Part shown: one piece after another, positions 7,030 through 15,523 of the stretch | Layout of the letters: each line of letters begins with the position of its first letter | Numbering within the stretch: position 1 is the first letter of the stretch | Source of the DNA: W11650 sp963545585 | Lineage (GTDB): Bacteria > Bacillota > Clostridia > Lachnospirales > Vallitaleaceae | Reading direction: 5' to 3' | Assembly: GCA_963545585.1 (NCBI GenBank) | Contig: CAUUKX010000027.1 | Location: forward strand, 1 to 22,319 | DNA length: 22,319 nt | Program-made: the position numbers and the translations under genes | The notes under the pieces: model-generated | Told to the model about the DNA's origin: nothing | Databases searched by the model: none | What the model saw: only the letters and a program-made list of their open reading frames with translations

Positions 7030-7389
7030 ATGACAGTCAAGTTATTTGATTCCGAATTGAAAGTGATGAATGTCTTGTGGAAAGAGGGAGATGCTACGGC
7101 TAAGCATATTTCTGATGTCTTAAAGGACGAAACCGGCTGGAATATGAATACCACCTATACTTTAATCAAGCGCTGTATCAACAAAGGTGCGATTGAGCGT
7201 TCAGAGCCTAATTTTATGTGCCATGCCCTAATTCCACGGGAAAAAGTGCAGATTGCAGAAACCAATGAACTGCTGGGCAAGATGTTTGATGGCTCTGTTG
7301 ATAAGCTGTTTGCGGCGTTAATCAGCAGCAAGCAGCTGTCCAAAGAAGAAATTGAAAAACTGAAAAAAATGGTAGCAGACTTGGAGTGA
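7030..7389 (+). CDS. BlaI/MecI/CopY-family transcriptional repressor
   Basis: This 119-residue winged-helix repressor contains the family pattern ELKVMNVLWKEGDATAKHI near the N-terminus, the recognition-helix region WNMNTTYTLIKRCINKGAI (about residues 37-56) and a C-terminal helical dimerisation tail. In the known pathway, dimers bind operator dyads and are inactivated when the partner BlaR1-type protease is triggered. AAAGGAGG stands seven bases before the ATG. The downstream M56 protease starts within about ten bases of the stop, so the two form an operon. The ligand and the regulated genes beyond its own operon are unknown; no beta-lactamase or penicillin-binding protein gene lies nearby. 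Confidence 0.92.
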   Translation: MTVKLFDSELKVMNVLWKEGDATAKHISDVLKDETGWNMNTTYTLIKRCINKGAIERSEPNFMCHALIPREKVQIAETNELLGKMFDGSVDKLFAALISSKQLSKEEIEKLKKMVADLE

Positions 7390-7399
7390 GGTGAAAGCG

Positions 7400-10123
7400 A
7401 TGAATTTGCTGCAAATGAGTATTTCGGCGGCAGTGATGATTGCGGCCATTATCATCCTACGCGCCGCTTTGATTTATAAACTGCCGAAAAAAACTTTCTT
7501 ATTTTTATGGGGATTGGTTTTGCTGCGGCTTTTGCTTCCGGTTTCAATCCCGTCGCCGTTTAGCGTTTATTCATGGCTGCCGCAGGGCGGCGAAGCGCAA
7601 GCAACGGAGGCGGAAGCAAGATTTTACGCACCGCAGGTTCCGGCTGCTGCGGAGAGGATAACGGAAAGACTGGACAAGGAGCGGAACTATCAGCTGCCGT
7701 CAACTTCTTTTATGGAACGCCTGCCGATATCGTTGTGGGTTGTAGTTTGGGCAGCGGGCTGTTTCCTGTGTATTGTTTTTTTTCTGATTGCCTACGGCAG
7801 AGGGATGAGAAAGTTCAAAACGGCTTTGCCAGTAGATACCGATTTTATTCATGATTGGAGAACAAAGCATCCACTGAAAAGGCCGCTTGCTGTCCGCAGA
7901 TCTAATCAGGTTCTAACACCACTCAGTTACGGGGTGTTTCGGCCGGTTATCCTGCTGCCAGAAAAACTGGATTTGACGAATACGGAAGTCCTGAATTATA
8001 TCCTGACTCATGAATATGTTCATATTCGGCATTTTGATATTTTAACCAAAGCAGTTATGATTTTGGCGCTTAGTATTCATTGGTTTAATCCGCTGGTATG
8101 GATTATGTTTTTGCTGCTTAATCGGGATATTGAGTTAGTGTGCGATGAAACGGTTATTCGGATGTTTGGAGAAAAAAGTCGGTCGGCGTATGCCTATACT
8201 CTGATTGATATGGAAATTCATCAGGCGGGGCTGGTGCCGCTGTGCAACAATTTTAGCAAAAATGCTATTGAAGAAAGGATCGGAGCGATTATGAAAATGA
8301 AAAAAACATCGATGGCTGCGCTTGTTTTGGCATTGCTGTTGGCAGTTAGCCTGACGGTTATATTTGCTACTTCCGCTGCGGGAGTAAAGCCAAACCAAAC
8401 CAGCGCCGCCGAGGCCGCTTTTTCAGAGGAAGAAAGGAATTGGCTGCGGGCTTTGCAATGGAACGGCTATGAAGATATGAGTGTTTCTGAGTATCAAAAT
8501 AAGGTCTGGCAAATGACCGATACGAAAGAATATCAGGAACTGCTGGAGCGGGTCGCACAAAATGAAGCCTTGCAGCAGCAGGCGGCCAGCGATGCGTTTG
8601 CTTCTTTCTTGTGTAATATTTTAGTACCGCTTACTTCGGAAAAATGGCAGACCAGAGAATTTGGCGGCAGTATTGGCTCCTATTTCTCTGAAACAATGGG
8701 TTCTGGCGAAAGATGGACGAATGATGAAACAGCGCTGGAGTTTTCCTTTACCCTGGACATCAAAAAAGCGGACGAGCTGACGGTTGGTGAATATGCCGCT
8801 GCCCATTCGGCGGTGAGGAATGCTTTATTAACTGCTTTGCAGGATAAAACTGAGAAAGAGTTGTGTAATAAAGATTTTATGCAAAAAGCGATTGACGCCA
8901 AAATTGAAAAAATCAAAAAAGAGTGGAGCAGCGATAAGCTTTGGGTTTCGGCAGAATATTTTTATACACCGCTCCCAGAATCTGACAGGGAAAGCTTCGA
9001 TAACCACGCGGAGCAGTCCGAACTGCGCCGCTGCCCGCAGGCTTCGGAGGAGGATTACCGTTTGCTTCTTGCGCTGAAAACACCGGATTATCAGAAGATG
9101 ACAGTAGCGGATTTTAATAAGGCGCTGCTGGAATGGGCCAGCAGTAATCCCGAGTGTTCGGAGCGAATTGACGAGGATATTGCCTTTAATGATTATGGGG
9201 TTTCCCTATCAGCCGAAGAAAAAAGCTTCATTGTTCTCACGGTTGGGGCGTCCGGTCGGGAAAATGCCGAATTGGTCAAAAGCGGCTACATGGGCGTCAA
9301 GGAAAAAGACCCGGAAACTATGATTATTTTGCCGGATAAAGAGAGGCAGAACAGAACTCATAGCTTTTATGGCAGCTTATCCTATCATCTTTCGTATCAT
9401 ATTTCTGATAAAAAGGCGCTGACGATTGGCGAGCGGGACGCTTGTCTGACCAGAGTAATGTCGGGCATAGAGCAATTTTGGCGGGAAGCAAAGATAGAGG
9501 ACATCTTAAAAATGACAGACGCTGAAGTCATAGAAAGGCTGAATCAGATTGCCGCAGCGGGGAGCAGTCAGAAGATATCTTTTCAGATTGCCGCCGAGCA
9601 GGTATATTTAAAAAAAGTATGGGATGAGAAAGACAGAGCAGTGGAGGAACAAATTCTGTTAAGGAACGGAACCACTTCGGCGGATGAGAATGCAGAAACC
9701 TTTTCAAACGGAAAGACCGAAAGCGGCAGCAGCTATGAAGGCGAAAAAGCAGATACAGGACTGGAGGGGCAGGCCGAGCCGACGGCAGATCCCTGGATTC
9801 AAAGAGCCAGTGCCGCAGAAGTGGGAGCGGAATTAACAGCCGATGAATGGGAAGAATTATACTCCGTTTATAAGCCGTTTGGCTTAGTTTATGATAAAGA
9901 GCAAGACTGCTTTTATTATCATGGTAAGCTGGTCAGGACTTTTGTCGATGTTATGCAGTCAAATGGCAAGTCATTTGACAGTGGGGAGTTTAAGGGTATT
10001 ATGCGGCAGTTGCACAACTTGGATGGCAAAGGCGAGATTGATGTTTATGCGGTCAGAGATTATGGTCAACCGGATAGCCAAGGAAACGGCACATTGATTG
10101 GTGTAAAAGAGAATATTAAATAG
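7400..10123 (+). CDS. BlaR1-like M56 metallopeptidase with duplicated extracellular module
   Basis: This is a 907-residue membrane sensor-protease. The N-terminal half has several hydrophobic segments and the M56 zinc site HEYVH (His204, Glu205, His208) with the further ligand region ELVCDE (245-250). A final membrane segment (about 300-325) leads to a large presumed extracellular part. There I see two related modules, about 342-545 and 549-750: SEEERNWLRAL/SEED-YRLLLAL, then DMSVSEY/KMTVADF, then LTVGE/LTIGE. An acidic linker follows, then a small C-terminal domain with DCFYYHGKLVRTF. This replaces the penicillin-binding sensor domain of true BlaR1. On signal it would cleave the upstream BlaI-like repressor. 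The ATG at 7400 has GAGG eight bases before it; a GTG at 7391 is an alternative start. A terminator follows. Confidence 0.85.
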   Translation: MNLLQMSISAAVMIAAIIILRAALIYKLPKKTFLFLWGLVLLRLLLPVSIPSPFSVYSWLPQGGEAQATEAEARFYAPQVPAAAERITERLDKERNYQLPSTSFMERLPISLWVVVWAAGCFLCIVFFLIAYGRGMRKFKTALPVDTDFIHDWRTKHPLKRPLAVRRSNQVLTPLSYGVFRPVILLPEKLDLTNTEVLNYILTHEYVHIRHFDILTKAVMILALSIHWFNPLVWIMFLLLNRDIELVCDETVIRMFGEKSRSAYAYTLIDMEIHQAGLVPLCNNFSKNAIEERIGAIMKMKKTSMAALVLALLLAVSLTVIFATSAAGVKPNQTSAAEAAFSEEERNWLRALQWNGYEDMSVSEYQNKVWQMTDTKEYQELLERVAQNEALQQQAASDAFASFLCNILVPLTSEKWQTREFGGSIGSYFSETMGSGERWTNDETALEFSFTLDIKKADELTVGEYAAAHSAVRNALLTALQDKTEKELCNKDFMQKAIDAKIEKIKKEWSSDKLWVSAEYFYTPLPESDRESFDNHAEQSELRRCPQASEEDYRLLLALKTPDYQKMTVADFNKALLEWASSNPECSERIDEDIAFNDYGVSLSAEEKSFIVLTVGASGRENAELVKSGYMGVKEKDPETMIILPDKERQNRTHSFYGSLSYHLSYHISDKKALTIGERDACLTRVMSGIEQFWREAKIEDILKMTDAEVIERLNQIAAAGSSQKISFQIAAEQVYLKKVWDEKDRAVEEQILLRNGTTSADENAETFSNGKTESGSSYEGEKADTGLEGQAEPTADPWIQRASAAEVGAELTADEWEELYSVYKPFGLVYDKEQDCFYYHGKLVRTFVDVMQSNGKSFDSGEFKGIMRQLHNLDGKGEIDVYAVRDYGQPDSQGNGTLIGVKENIK

Positions 10124-10134
10124 GAAGAAATACG

Positions 10135-10175
10135 AAAAACTGACAGGTACGCAGCAAAAACCCTGTTAGTTTTTT
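10135..10175 (+). terminator. Terminator of the BlaI/BlaR1-like operon
   Basis: A 13-pair stem AAAAACTGACAGG with CCTGTTAGTTTTT (one G-U) encloses a 14-base loop and ends in a run of T. It lies twelve bases after the stop codon. Confidence 0.85.
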
Positions 10176-10176
10176 A

Positions 10177-10206
10177 TTGGCATTTTCCCACTCAATATGC
10201 TATAAT
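10177..10206 (+). promoter_or_regulatory. Promoter reading into the repeat array and miaB-mutS
   Basis: TTGGCA (10177-10182) and a perfect TATAAT (10201-10206) are 18 bases apart. The predicted start near 10213 puts the whole palindromic array in a roughly 650-nt leader of miaB. A second TTGCCT/TATAAT pair (10815-10820 and 10839-10844) lies just before miaB, but its start site would fall in or after the ribosome binding site. Confidence 0.6.
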
Positions 10207-10221
10207 GTTGCGTAATAAGGC

Positions 10222-10805
10222 GTGAGTGCAGCCGGTTTTGTTAAAAGGAGCGTCATGCTTGCATGAAAGCGCCTTTTAACAAAGCTGGCTATAAGAGCGG
10301 CGAAGCGGAGAGAAAATCCGGAGGATTTTCTCATGCGAGCACGCCCGAACACCGAAAGTGAGTGCAGGATATGGTTAAAAGGAGCGTCATGCTTGCATGT
10401 AAGCGCCTTTTAACGAAGCCGGCTATATGAGCGGTGAAGCGGAGAGAAAATCCGGAGGATTTTCTATAGCAGTCACGCCGAACACCGAAAGTGAGTGCAG
10501 GATATGAGTAAAAGGAGCGTCATGCTTGCATGGAAGCGCCTTTTAACAAAGCTGGCTATAAGAGCGGCGAAGCGGAGAGAAAATCCGGAGGATTTTCTCA
10601 TGCGAGCACGCCCGAACACCGAAAGTGAGTGCAGGATATGGTTAAAAGGAGCGTCATGCTTGCATGTAAGCGCCTTTTAACGAAGCCGGCTATATGAGCG
10701 GTGAAGCGGAGAGAAAATCCGGAGGATTTTCTATAGCAGTCACGCCGAACACCGAAAGTGAGTGCAGGATATGGTTAAAAGGAGCGCCATGCTTGCATGT
10801 AAGCG
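10222..10805. repeat. Alternating tandem array of palindromic units (267-bp higher-order repeat)
   Basis: Units begin at 10240 (A, 134 bp), 10374 (B, 133 bp), 10507 (A', 134 bp), 10641 (B', 133 bp) and 10774 (truncated, to 10805). The stretch 10222-10231 matches the tail of a unit. A and A' differ at about three bases and B and B' are identical, so the AB pair was duplicated as a block. Each unit has two hairpins: a GTTAAAAGG/CCTTTTAAC stem with an inner CATGC/GCATG pair, and a perfect ten-pair stem with arms GAGAAAATCC and GGATTTTCTC around GGA (10310-10332 in unit A; in B units the stem is slightly shorter). Between them lies CTATAAGAGCGG or CTATATGAGCGG, and the tail ends AGTGCAGGATATG. 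There are no unique spacers, so it is not CRISPR. There is no transposase. It is most like REP/MITE-type intergenic palindromes. Confidence 0.9.
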
Positions 10806-10861
10806 TCAGGCGTGTTGCCTTTGGCGAGCAGCTTATAATATAATTTAAGGAAGGAACTACT

Positions 10862-12283
10862 GTGAAAGAAGAACTACAGCAGCGGGCTATGTCCGCTGAT
10901 TATGAAAAGATTTTGACCGGGCTGCGGGAAAAACTTGAAAATATGGCCGCAGAAAAAGGCCGACCCATTCAATATCATATCACCACCTACGGCTGTCTGA
11001 TGAACGAGCACGATTCGGAAAAGCTGCGGGGGATTTTGGAAAATATCGGCTGCCGGCCGGCGGCAAGTGACGAGCAGGCCGATATTATTGTTTATAATAC
11101 CTGCGCTATTCGCGACGGTGCCGAGCAAAAGGTATATGGCCGGCTCGGCTATTTAAAGACACTGAAGCGGCAAAGGCCGGATGCTTTGATTGCCCTGTGC
11201 GGCTGTATGACGCAGCAGCAAACAGTGCTGGACAAAATCAAAAAAACCTATCGGCATGTTGACATCGTATTCGGTACGCATAATATTTATATGTTTGCCG
11301 AGCTTTTGACGGCCAGACTGGAAAGCGGCGAACAGATTATTGATATTTGGCCGGAGCATCAGGAAATCGTGGAAGACCTGCCGATTCGGCGGGATAATCC
11401 ATATAAAGCCAGTGTCAATATTATGTATGGCTGCAATAATTACTGCGCCTTTTGTATCGTCCCCTATGTCCGGGGCAGGGAGCGTTCCCGGCCGGCAGCG
11501 GATATTGTGGCCGAGGTGGAAAAATTAATTGCCGAGGGAGTCGTGGAAATCATGCTGCTGGGTCAAAATGTCAATTCCTATGGCCGGGGGCTGGCTGAAG
11601 ACATTAATTTTACAGGGTTGCTGCGTAAGTTAGAAGCGATTTCTGGCTTGAAGCGGCTGCGCTTTATGACTTCGCATCCAAAAGATTTAAGCGATGAATT
11701 GATTGATTTTATCGGCAGCAGCCAAAAGCTGTGTCCGCAGTTTCATCTGCCGATGCAGTCCGGCTCTGATAAAGTGTTAAAGGAAATGAACCGGCGCTAT
11801 ACCAAGGCACATTTTATGGAATTGGTGGCGAAACTTCGCAGGGCCAGACCGGACATTGCCATCAGTACGGATATTATCGTTGGGTTTCCCGGGGAAACGG
11901 AAGAAGACTTTGTCCAAACGTTGGAAGTGGCTGAAAAAGCGGAGTTTGATATGGCCTATACCTTTCTTTACTCACCGCGGACAGGAACGAGGGCAGCTGT
12001 TCGGGCGGATCAAATCCCGGAAACGGTCAGCAAGGAGCGCTTTGGGCGGTTACTGAAAATCGTAAATCAAAATATTCACAAAAAATCGACAGCACTGCTG
12101 GGAACAGTTCAGCCGGTTTTAGCCGAGGCCATTGGCGAGAATGGAAAAATCAGGGGCAGATTAAATAATAATCACTTGATTCATTTTGACGGAGATTCTG
12201 CGCTGTTGGGGCAGATTGTCGACGTTAAGGTTACAAGAGCCAGAACATTTTACTTAATGGGAGAGATGATCAGTTATGGATAA
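10862..12283 (+). CDS. miaB: tRNA-2-methylthio-N6-dimethylallyladenosine synthase
   Basis: MiaB is a radical SAM methylthiotransferase that adds the 2-methylthio group to i6A37 of tRNAs reading UNN codons. The N-terminal UPF0004 domain holds the second [4Fe-4S] cluster ligands Cys45 (YGCLMNEHDSE), Cys81 (NTCAIRDGA) and Cys115 (CGCMTQ). The radical SAM CX3CX2C is Cys191/195/198 (YGCNNYCAFCIVPY), and a TRAM RNA-binding domain occupies about the last 65 residues. The 473-residue length is normal for Clostridia. The GTG start has AAGGAAGG seven bases upstream; the first 35 residues are a variable extension before the conserved domain. It overlaps mutS by eight bases, so the two are translationally coupled, and it sits behind the palindromic array. 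Confidence 0.95.
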   Translation: MKEELQQRAMSADYEKILTGLREKLENMAAEKGRPIQYHITTYGCLMNEHDSEKLRGILENIGCRPAASDEQADIIVYNTCAIRDGAEQKVYGRLGYLKTLKRQRPDALIALCGCMTQQQTVLDKIKKTYRHVDIVFGTHNIYMFAELLTARLESGEQIIDIWPEHQEIVEDLPIRRDNPYKASVNIMYGCNNYCAFCIVPYVRGRERSRPAADIVAEVEKLIAEGVVEIMLLGQNVNSYGRGLAEDINFTGLLRKLEAISGLKRLRFMTSHPKDLSDELIDFIGSSQKLCPQFHLPMQSGSDKVLKEMNRRYTKAHFMELVAKLRRARPDIAISTDIIVGFPGETEEDFVQTLEVAEKAEFDMAYTFLYSPRTGTRAAVRADQIPETVSKERFGRLLKIVNQNIHKKSTALLGTVQPVLAEAIGENGKIRGRLNNNHLIHFDGDSALLGQIVDVKVTRARTFYLMGEMISYG

Positions 12284-14882
12284 AACAAAGCTGACACCGA
12301 TGATGCAGCAGTATTTCGCACTGAAAGAGGAATATACCGACTGCATTTTATTTTTTCGCTTGGGCGATTTTTATGAAATGTTTTTTGAAGACGCTAAGAC
12401 CGCCAGTCGGGAGCTGGAAATTGCACTGACCGGACGGGACTGCGGCATGGAGGAAAAAGCGCCGATGTGCGGCGTGCCCTATCACGCAGTGGATAATTAT
12501 TTGTACCGCTTGGTCGGGAAGGGCTATAAGGCGGCAATTTGTGAGCAGGTCGAGGACCCGGCAGCGGCCAAGGGCATTGTCCGGCGCGAGGTCGTGCGGA
12601 TTGTTACGCCGGGGACGAACTTAAACCCGGATAATTTGGATGAAACCAAGAACAATTATATTTTTTGCCTGATTGCCTATGGCGGCAGTTATGGCATTGC
12701 TTATACCGATATTTCCACTGGTGATTTTCGGACGACACAGGCGCACAGCTTTGAGCAGGCAGTGGAAGAAATTGCCAAGGTGGCACCGGCTGAGCTTTTA
12801 CTCCAGACGGACATGCAGCAGGATTCGGATTTTATGCAGAGAGTAACCGGCCGGCAGCATATCTTTGTAACGACCAAAGAAGATTATTTTTTTGATTTGG
12901 CAGCTTGCCAGCAGGTAATTGAAAAGCATTTTGGCGTTTTGACGCTGGAGGGCATCGGTAATTTGGAACCGGCTCATCAAATCGCTTCGGGAGCGCTGCT
13001 GCGTTATACCAGCGATACCCAAAAGGGGAATATCAGCCAGATCAGCCATATTGAGGTTTATCAGCCCAGTCAATATATGCTGCTTGACCCGGCCACCCGG
13101 CGCAATCTTGAACTGACGGAAACCATGCGCGATAAAGATAAGCGCGGCTCGCTCCTATGGGTGCTGGATAAGACGAGGACCGCAATGGGCGCTCGGATGC
13201 TTCGCTTTTTCATTGAGCAGCCGCTGCTTGACCAAGCGTTGATTGAGGCGAGGCTTTCGGCGGTCGAGGAATTGAAAAATGCGCCCCTTTTTTTGGCGGA
13301 ACTGCGGGAACTCTTAGAGCCGATTTATGATTTGGAGCGGCTGATGGCCAAGCTAATTGCCAAAACCGCGAATCCCAGAGATTTACTTGCCTTTAAAAAC
13401 TCACTGGCCATGTTGCCGCATATTAAGAACCTGCTGTCTGAGGTAAAATGCGAGGCCTTGGCAAATCTTCGGCAGGAACTGGATGCTTTGGAGGATTTAT
13501 GGCAAAAAATCGAGGTCGGGATTGCGGAGGATGCGCCGATTTCCTCCAAGGAAGGCGGCGTAATTAAGCCCGGTTATCATCAAAAGGTTGACCAGTATCG
13601 TTTCGCCTCAACGCAGGGCAAGACTTGGCTGCTGGAGCTGGAGCAAAAGGAAAGGGAAACAACCGGGATTAAAAACCTGAAAATTAAGTATAACCGGGTG
13701 TTCGGCTATTATCTGGAGGTCACTAATTCCTATGCGCAGTTAGTGCCGGAGCGTTATATCCGGCGGCAGACGACGGCCAATGCCGAGCGCTATGTTACCG
13801 AAGAACTCAAGCAAATGGAAGAAACGATTTTAGGGGCGGAGGAAAAACGGCTGGCCCTTGAGTATGAGTTGTTTCAGGAGATTCGCGATACCTGCGCCAG
13901 TCAGAGCCGGCGGATTAAGCAGACGGCGGCGCAGGTTGCGGCGTTGGATGCTTACCAGTCTTTAGCTTATGTGGCGGCGCAGCAAAATTATGTCCGGCCG
14001 GTATTTAACCGGGAAGGCCAAACGGAGATTGCCGACGGGCGGCATCCGGTGATTGAGAAAATGCTGCCGGAAAATGAGTTTATCGTCAATTCGGCCAGCT
14101 TAAGCCGGACGGAACATCTGCTGATTATTACCGGACCGAATATGGCGGGCAAATCAACCTATATGCGCCAGATTGCGCTGATTCAGCTGATGGCACAAAT
14201 CGGCAGCTTTGTCCCGGCGGCAAGCGCAGCGCTGGGTATTGTTGACCGGATATTTACCAGAGTGGGCGCCTCGGACGACCTGTCCTCGGGCAAATCAACT
14301 TTTATGGTGGAAATGGCGGAAACCGCTAATATTTTGAGGAATGCCACGCCGGACAGCTTGGTTATTTTAGATGAAATCGGCCGGGGAACTTCGACTTATG
14401 ACGGCCTCAGCATTGCTTGGGCAGTGGTTGAATATTTGGCCAGCCGCCAGCTTTCCGGTGCTAAGACGCTTTTTGCCACGCATTACCATGAGTTGACGGA
14501 GCTGGAGGGCAAGATTGACGGGGTGGTTAATTACTGCATTTCGGTAGCGGAGCGGGGCGAAGATGTCATTTTTCTGCGCAAAATCATTCGGGGCGGCGCT
14601 GATAAAAGCTATGGGATTCAGGTGGCGCGCTTAGCCGGAGTTCCTTATGTGGTGGTGCAGCGAGCCAGAGAAATATTGGCGGAGTTATCGGCAGCCGATA
14701 TTGCCGCTCAGCGGGAGATTAAGCCGCAAAACTTGGCTTTTAGAGCGCCGGCCGGTATGCAGCTAAATTTGTTCGGCGATGAGGATTATTTGGTGGAAAT
14801 CAAGGCCTTGGAGATGGATGATATGACGCCCAAAGCGGCGTGGGAGTTTTTAAGCCGGCTGCAGCAGCGGCTGAAAAAATAA
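12276..14882 (+). CDS. mutS: DNA mismatch repair ATPase MutS
   Basis: This 868-residue MutS1 recognises mismatches and small loops and starts repair. The mismatch-reading Phe-X-Glu is present as F32-Y33-E34 (GDFYEMF). The connector, lever and clamp domains follow, and then the ATPase with Walker A GPNMAGKST (from 620), Walker B VILDEIGRGTSTYDG and the HYHEL switch. The C-terminal tail has a sliding-clamp binding motif QLNLF (829-833). All key residues are intact. The start overlaps the end of miaB by eight bases. mutL, often the next gene in Firmicutes, is not in the window. Because mutS shares the miaB leader, its expression may depend on the promoter at 10177 and the repeat array. Confidence 0.97.
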   Translation: MDKTKLTPMMQQYFALKEEYTDCILFFRLGDFYEMFFEDAKTASRELEIALTGRDCGMEEKAPMCGVPYHAVDNYLYRLVGKGYKAAICEQVEDPAAAKGIVRREVVRIVTPGTNLNPDNLDETKNNYIFCLIAYGGSYGIAYTDISTGDFRTTQAHSFEQAVEEIAKVAPAELLLQTDMQQDSDFMQRVTGRQHIFVTTKEDYFFDLAACQQVIEKHFGVLTLEGIGNLEPAHQIASGALLRYTSDTQKGNISQISHIEVYQPSQYMLLDPATRRNLELTETMRDKDKRGSLLWVLDKTRTAMGARMLRFFIEQPLLDQALIEARLSAVEELKNAPLFLAELRELLEPIYDLERLMAKLIAKTANPRDLLAFKNSLAMLPHIKNLLSEVKCEALANLRQELDALEDLWQKIEVGIAEDAPISSKEGGVIKPGYHQKVDQYRFASTQGKTWLLELEQKERETTGIKNLKIKYNRVFGYYLEVTNSYAQLVPERYIRRQTTANAERYVTEELKQMEETILGAEEKRLALEYELFQEIRDTCASQSRRIKQTAAQVAALDAYQSLAYVAAQQNYVRPVFNREGQTEIADGRHPVIEKMLPENEFIVNSASLSRTEHLLIITGPNMAGKSTYMRQIALIQLMAQIGSFVPAASAALGIVDRIFTRVGASDDLSSGKSTFMVEMAETANILRNATPDSLVILDEIGRGTSTYDGLSIAWAVVEYLASRQLSGAKTLFATHYHELTELEGKIDGVVNYCISVAERGEDVIFLRKIIRGGADKSYGIQVARLAGVPYVVVQRAREILAELSAADIAAQREIKPQNLAFRAPAGMQLNLFGDEDYLVEIKALEMDDMTPKAAWEFLSRLQQRLKK

Positions 14883-15091
14883 GGGCAGTGCTTGGGCGGA
14901 GGCTTTCCACTGAACATACGATGCCGATGGTCAACCGAACCAAGGGAAGAGAAATCGCCGGTGGACGGGGATGTTAGGCAATGGTGCTGTCACCGGCTGA
15001 AAAGAAGACAATGCCGGCTGCATACATAAGTAGAAGCAGGCAGTATTTTGGCCAGGAGAAAAAACGGTAAGAAACGTGATTAGAATTTAAT

Positions 15092-15119
15092 TTTACAATT
15101 TATGAATTTGTGTTATACT
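15092..15119 (+). promoter_or_regulatory. Extended -10 promoter of the ybaB-recR operon
   Basis: TTTACA (15092-15097) and TATACT (15114-15119) are 16 bases apart, and TG at 15111-15112 one base before the -10 box makes it an extended -10 promoter. The leader to the ybaB ATG is about 40 nt. Confidence 0.7.
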
Positions 15120-15166
15120 ATTACTCGACTTTAGGAATAAACGAAAAGGATAAAAAGGAGAACATT

Positions 15167-15523
15167 ATGGCAAAAAGAGGCGGCTTTCCGGGAGCGATGC
15201 CGGGAAATCAGGCAAACTTAATGAAGCAAGTGCAAAGAATGCAGAAGCAGATGGAAACCATGCAGGAGGAGATTGAAAACAAGGAGTTTGAAGCGGCAGT
15301 TGGCGGCGGAGCGGTCAAAGCCACGGTCAACGGCAAAAAAGAATTAAAAGCCATTGAATTATCTCCGTCGGCGGTTGACCCGGAAGATATTGAAATGTTA
15401 CAGGATTTGATTGTGGCGGCGGTCAATGAAGCCGTCCGCAAAGCCGAAACCGAGATGAACGAGGAAATGTCTAAACTGACCGGCGGACTGAACCTGCCGG
15501 GCGGATTGGGAGGCTTATTCTAA
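15167..15523 (+). CDS. YbaB/EbfC-family nucleoid-associated protein
   Basis: This is a 118-residue member of the small YbaB/EbfC family, dimeric DNA-binding proteins almost always encoded directly before recR. The sequence shows a Gly-rich N-terminus, a long helix (LMKQVQRMQKQMETMQEEI), the strand region VKATVNGKKELKAIELS, and a Gly-Leu-rich tail (GGLNLPGGLGGLF). The frame is open further upstream to a TTG at 15110, but AAAAAGGAG six bases before the ATG at 15167 fixes the start. Its stop codon overlaps the recR start (TAATG), so the two genes are translationally coupled. The dnaX gene that often precedes this pair is absent here; mutS is upstream instead. Confidence 0.95.
   Translation: MAKRGGFPGAMPGNQANLMKQVQRMQKQMETMQEEIENKEFEAAVGGGAVKATVNGKKELKAIELSPSAVDPEDIEMLQDLIVAAVNEAVRKAETEMNEEMSKLTGGLNLPGGLGGLF

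Noticed and set aside
10495..10680. 61-codon frame inside the palindromic array
   Set aside because: It is made of repeat sequence read through hairpins and is interrupted in the sister units by stop codons.
10222..10805. CRISPR array
   Set aside because: The whole 133/134-bp unit repeats without unique spacers, and no cas genes are present.
10815..10844. Second promoter (TTGCCT-18-TATAAT) immediately before miaB
   Set aside because: The predicted start site near 10851 would fall within the miaB ribosome binding site, so it is probably not used for miaB translation, although an upstream-shifted start cannot be excluded.
14883..15091. Possible gene remnant between mutS and ybaB
   Set aside because: No frame shows similarity to a family I recognise, and no terminator or repeat is evident.
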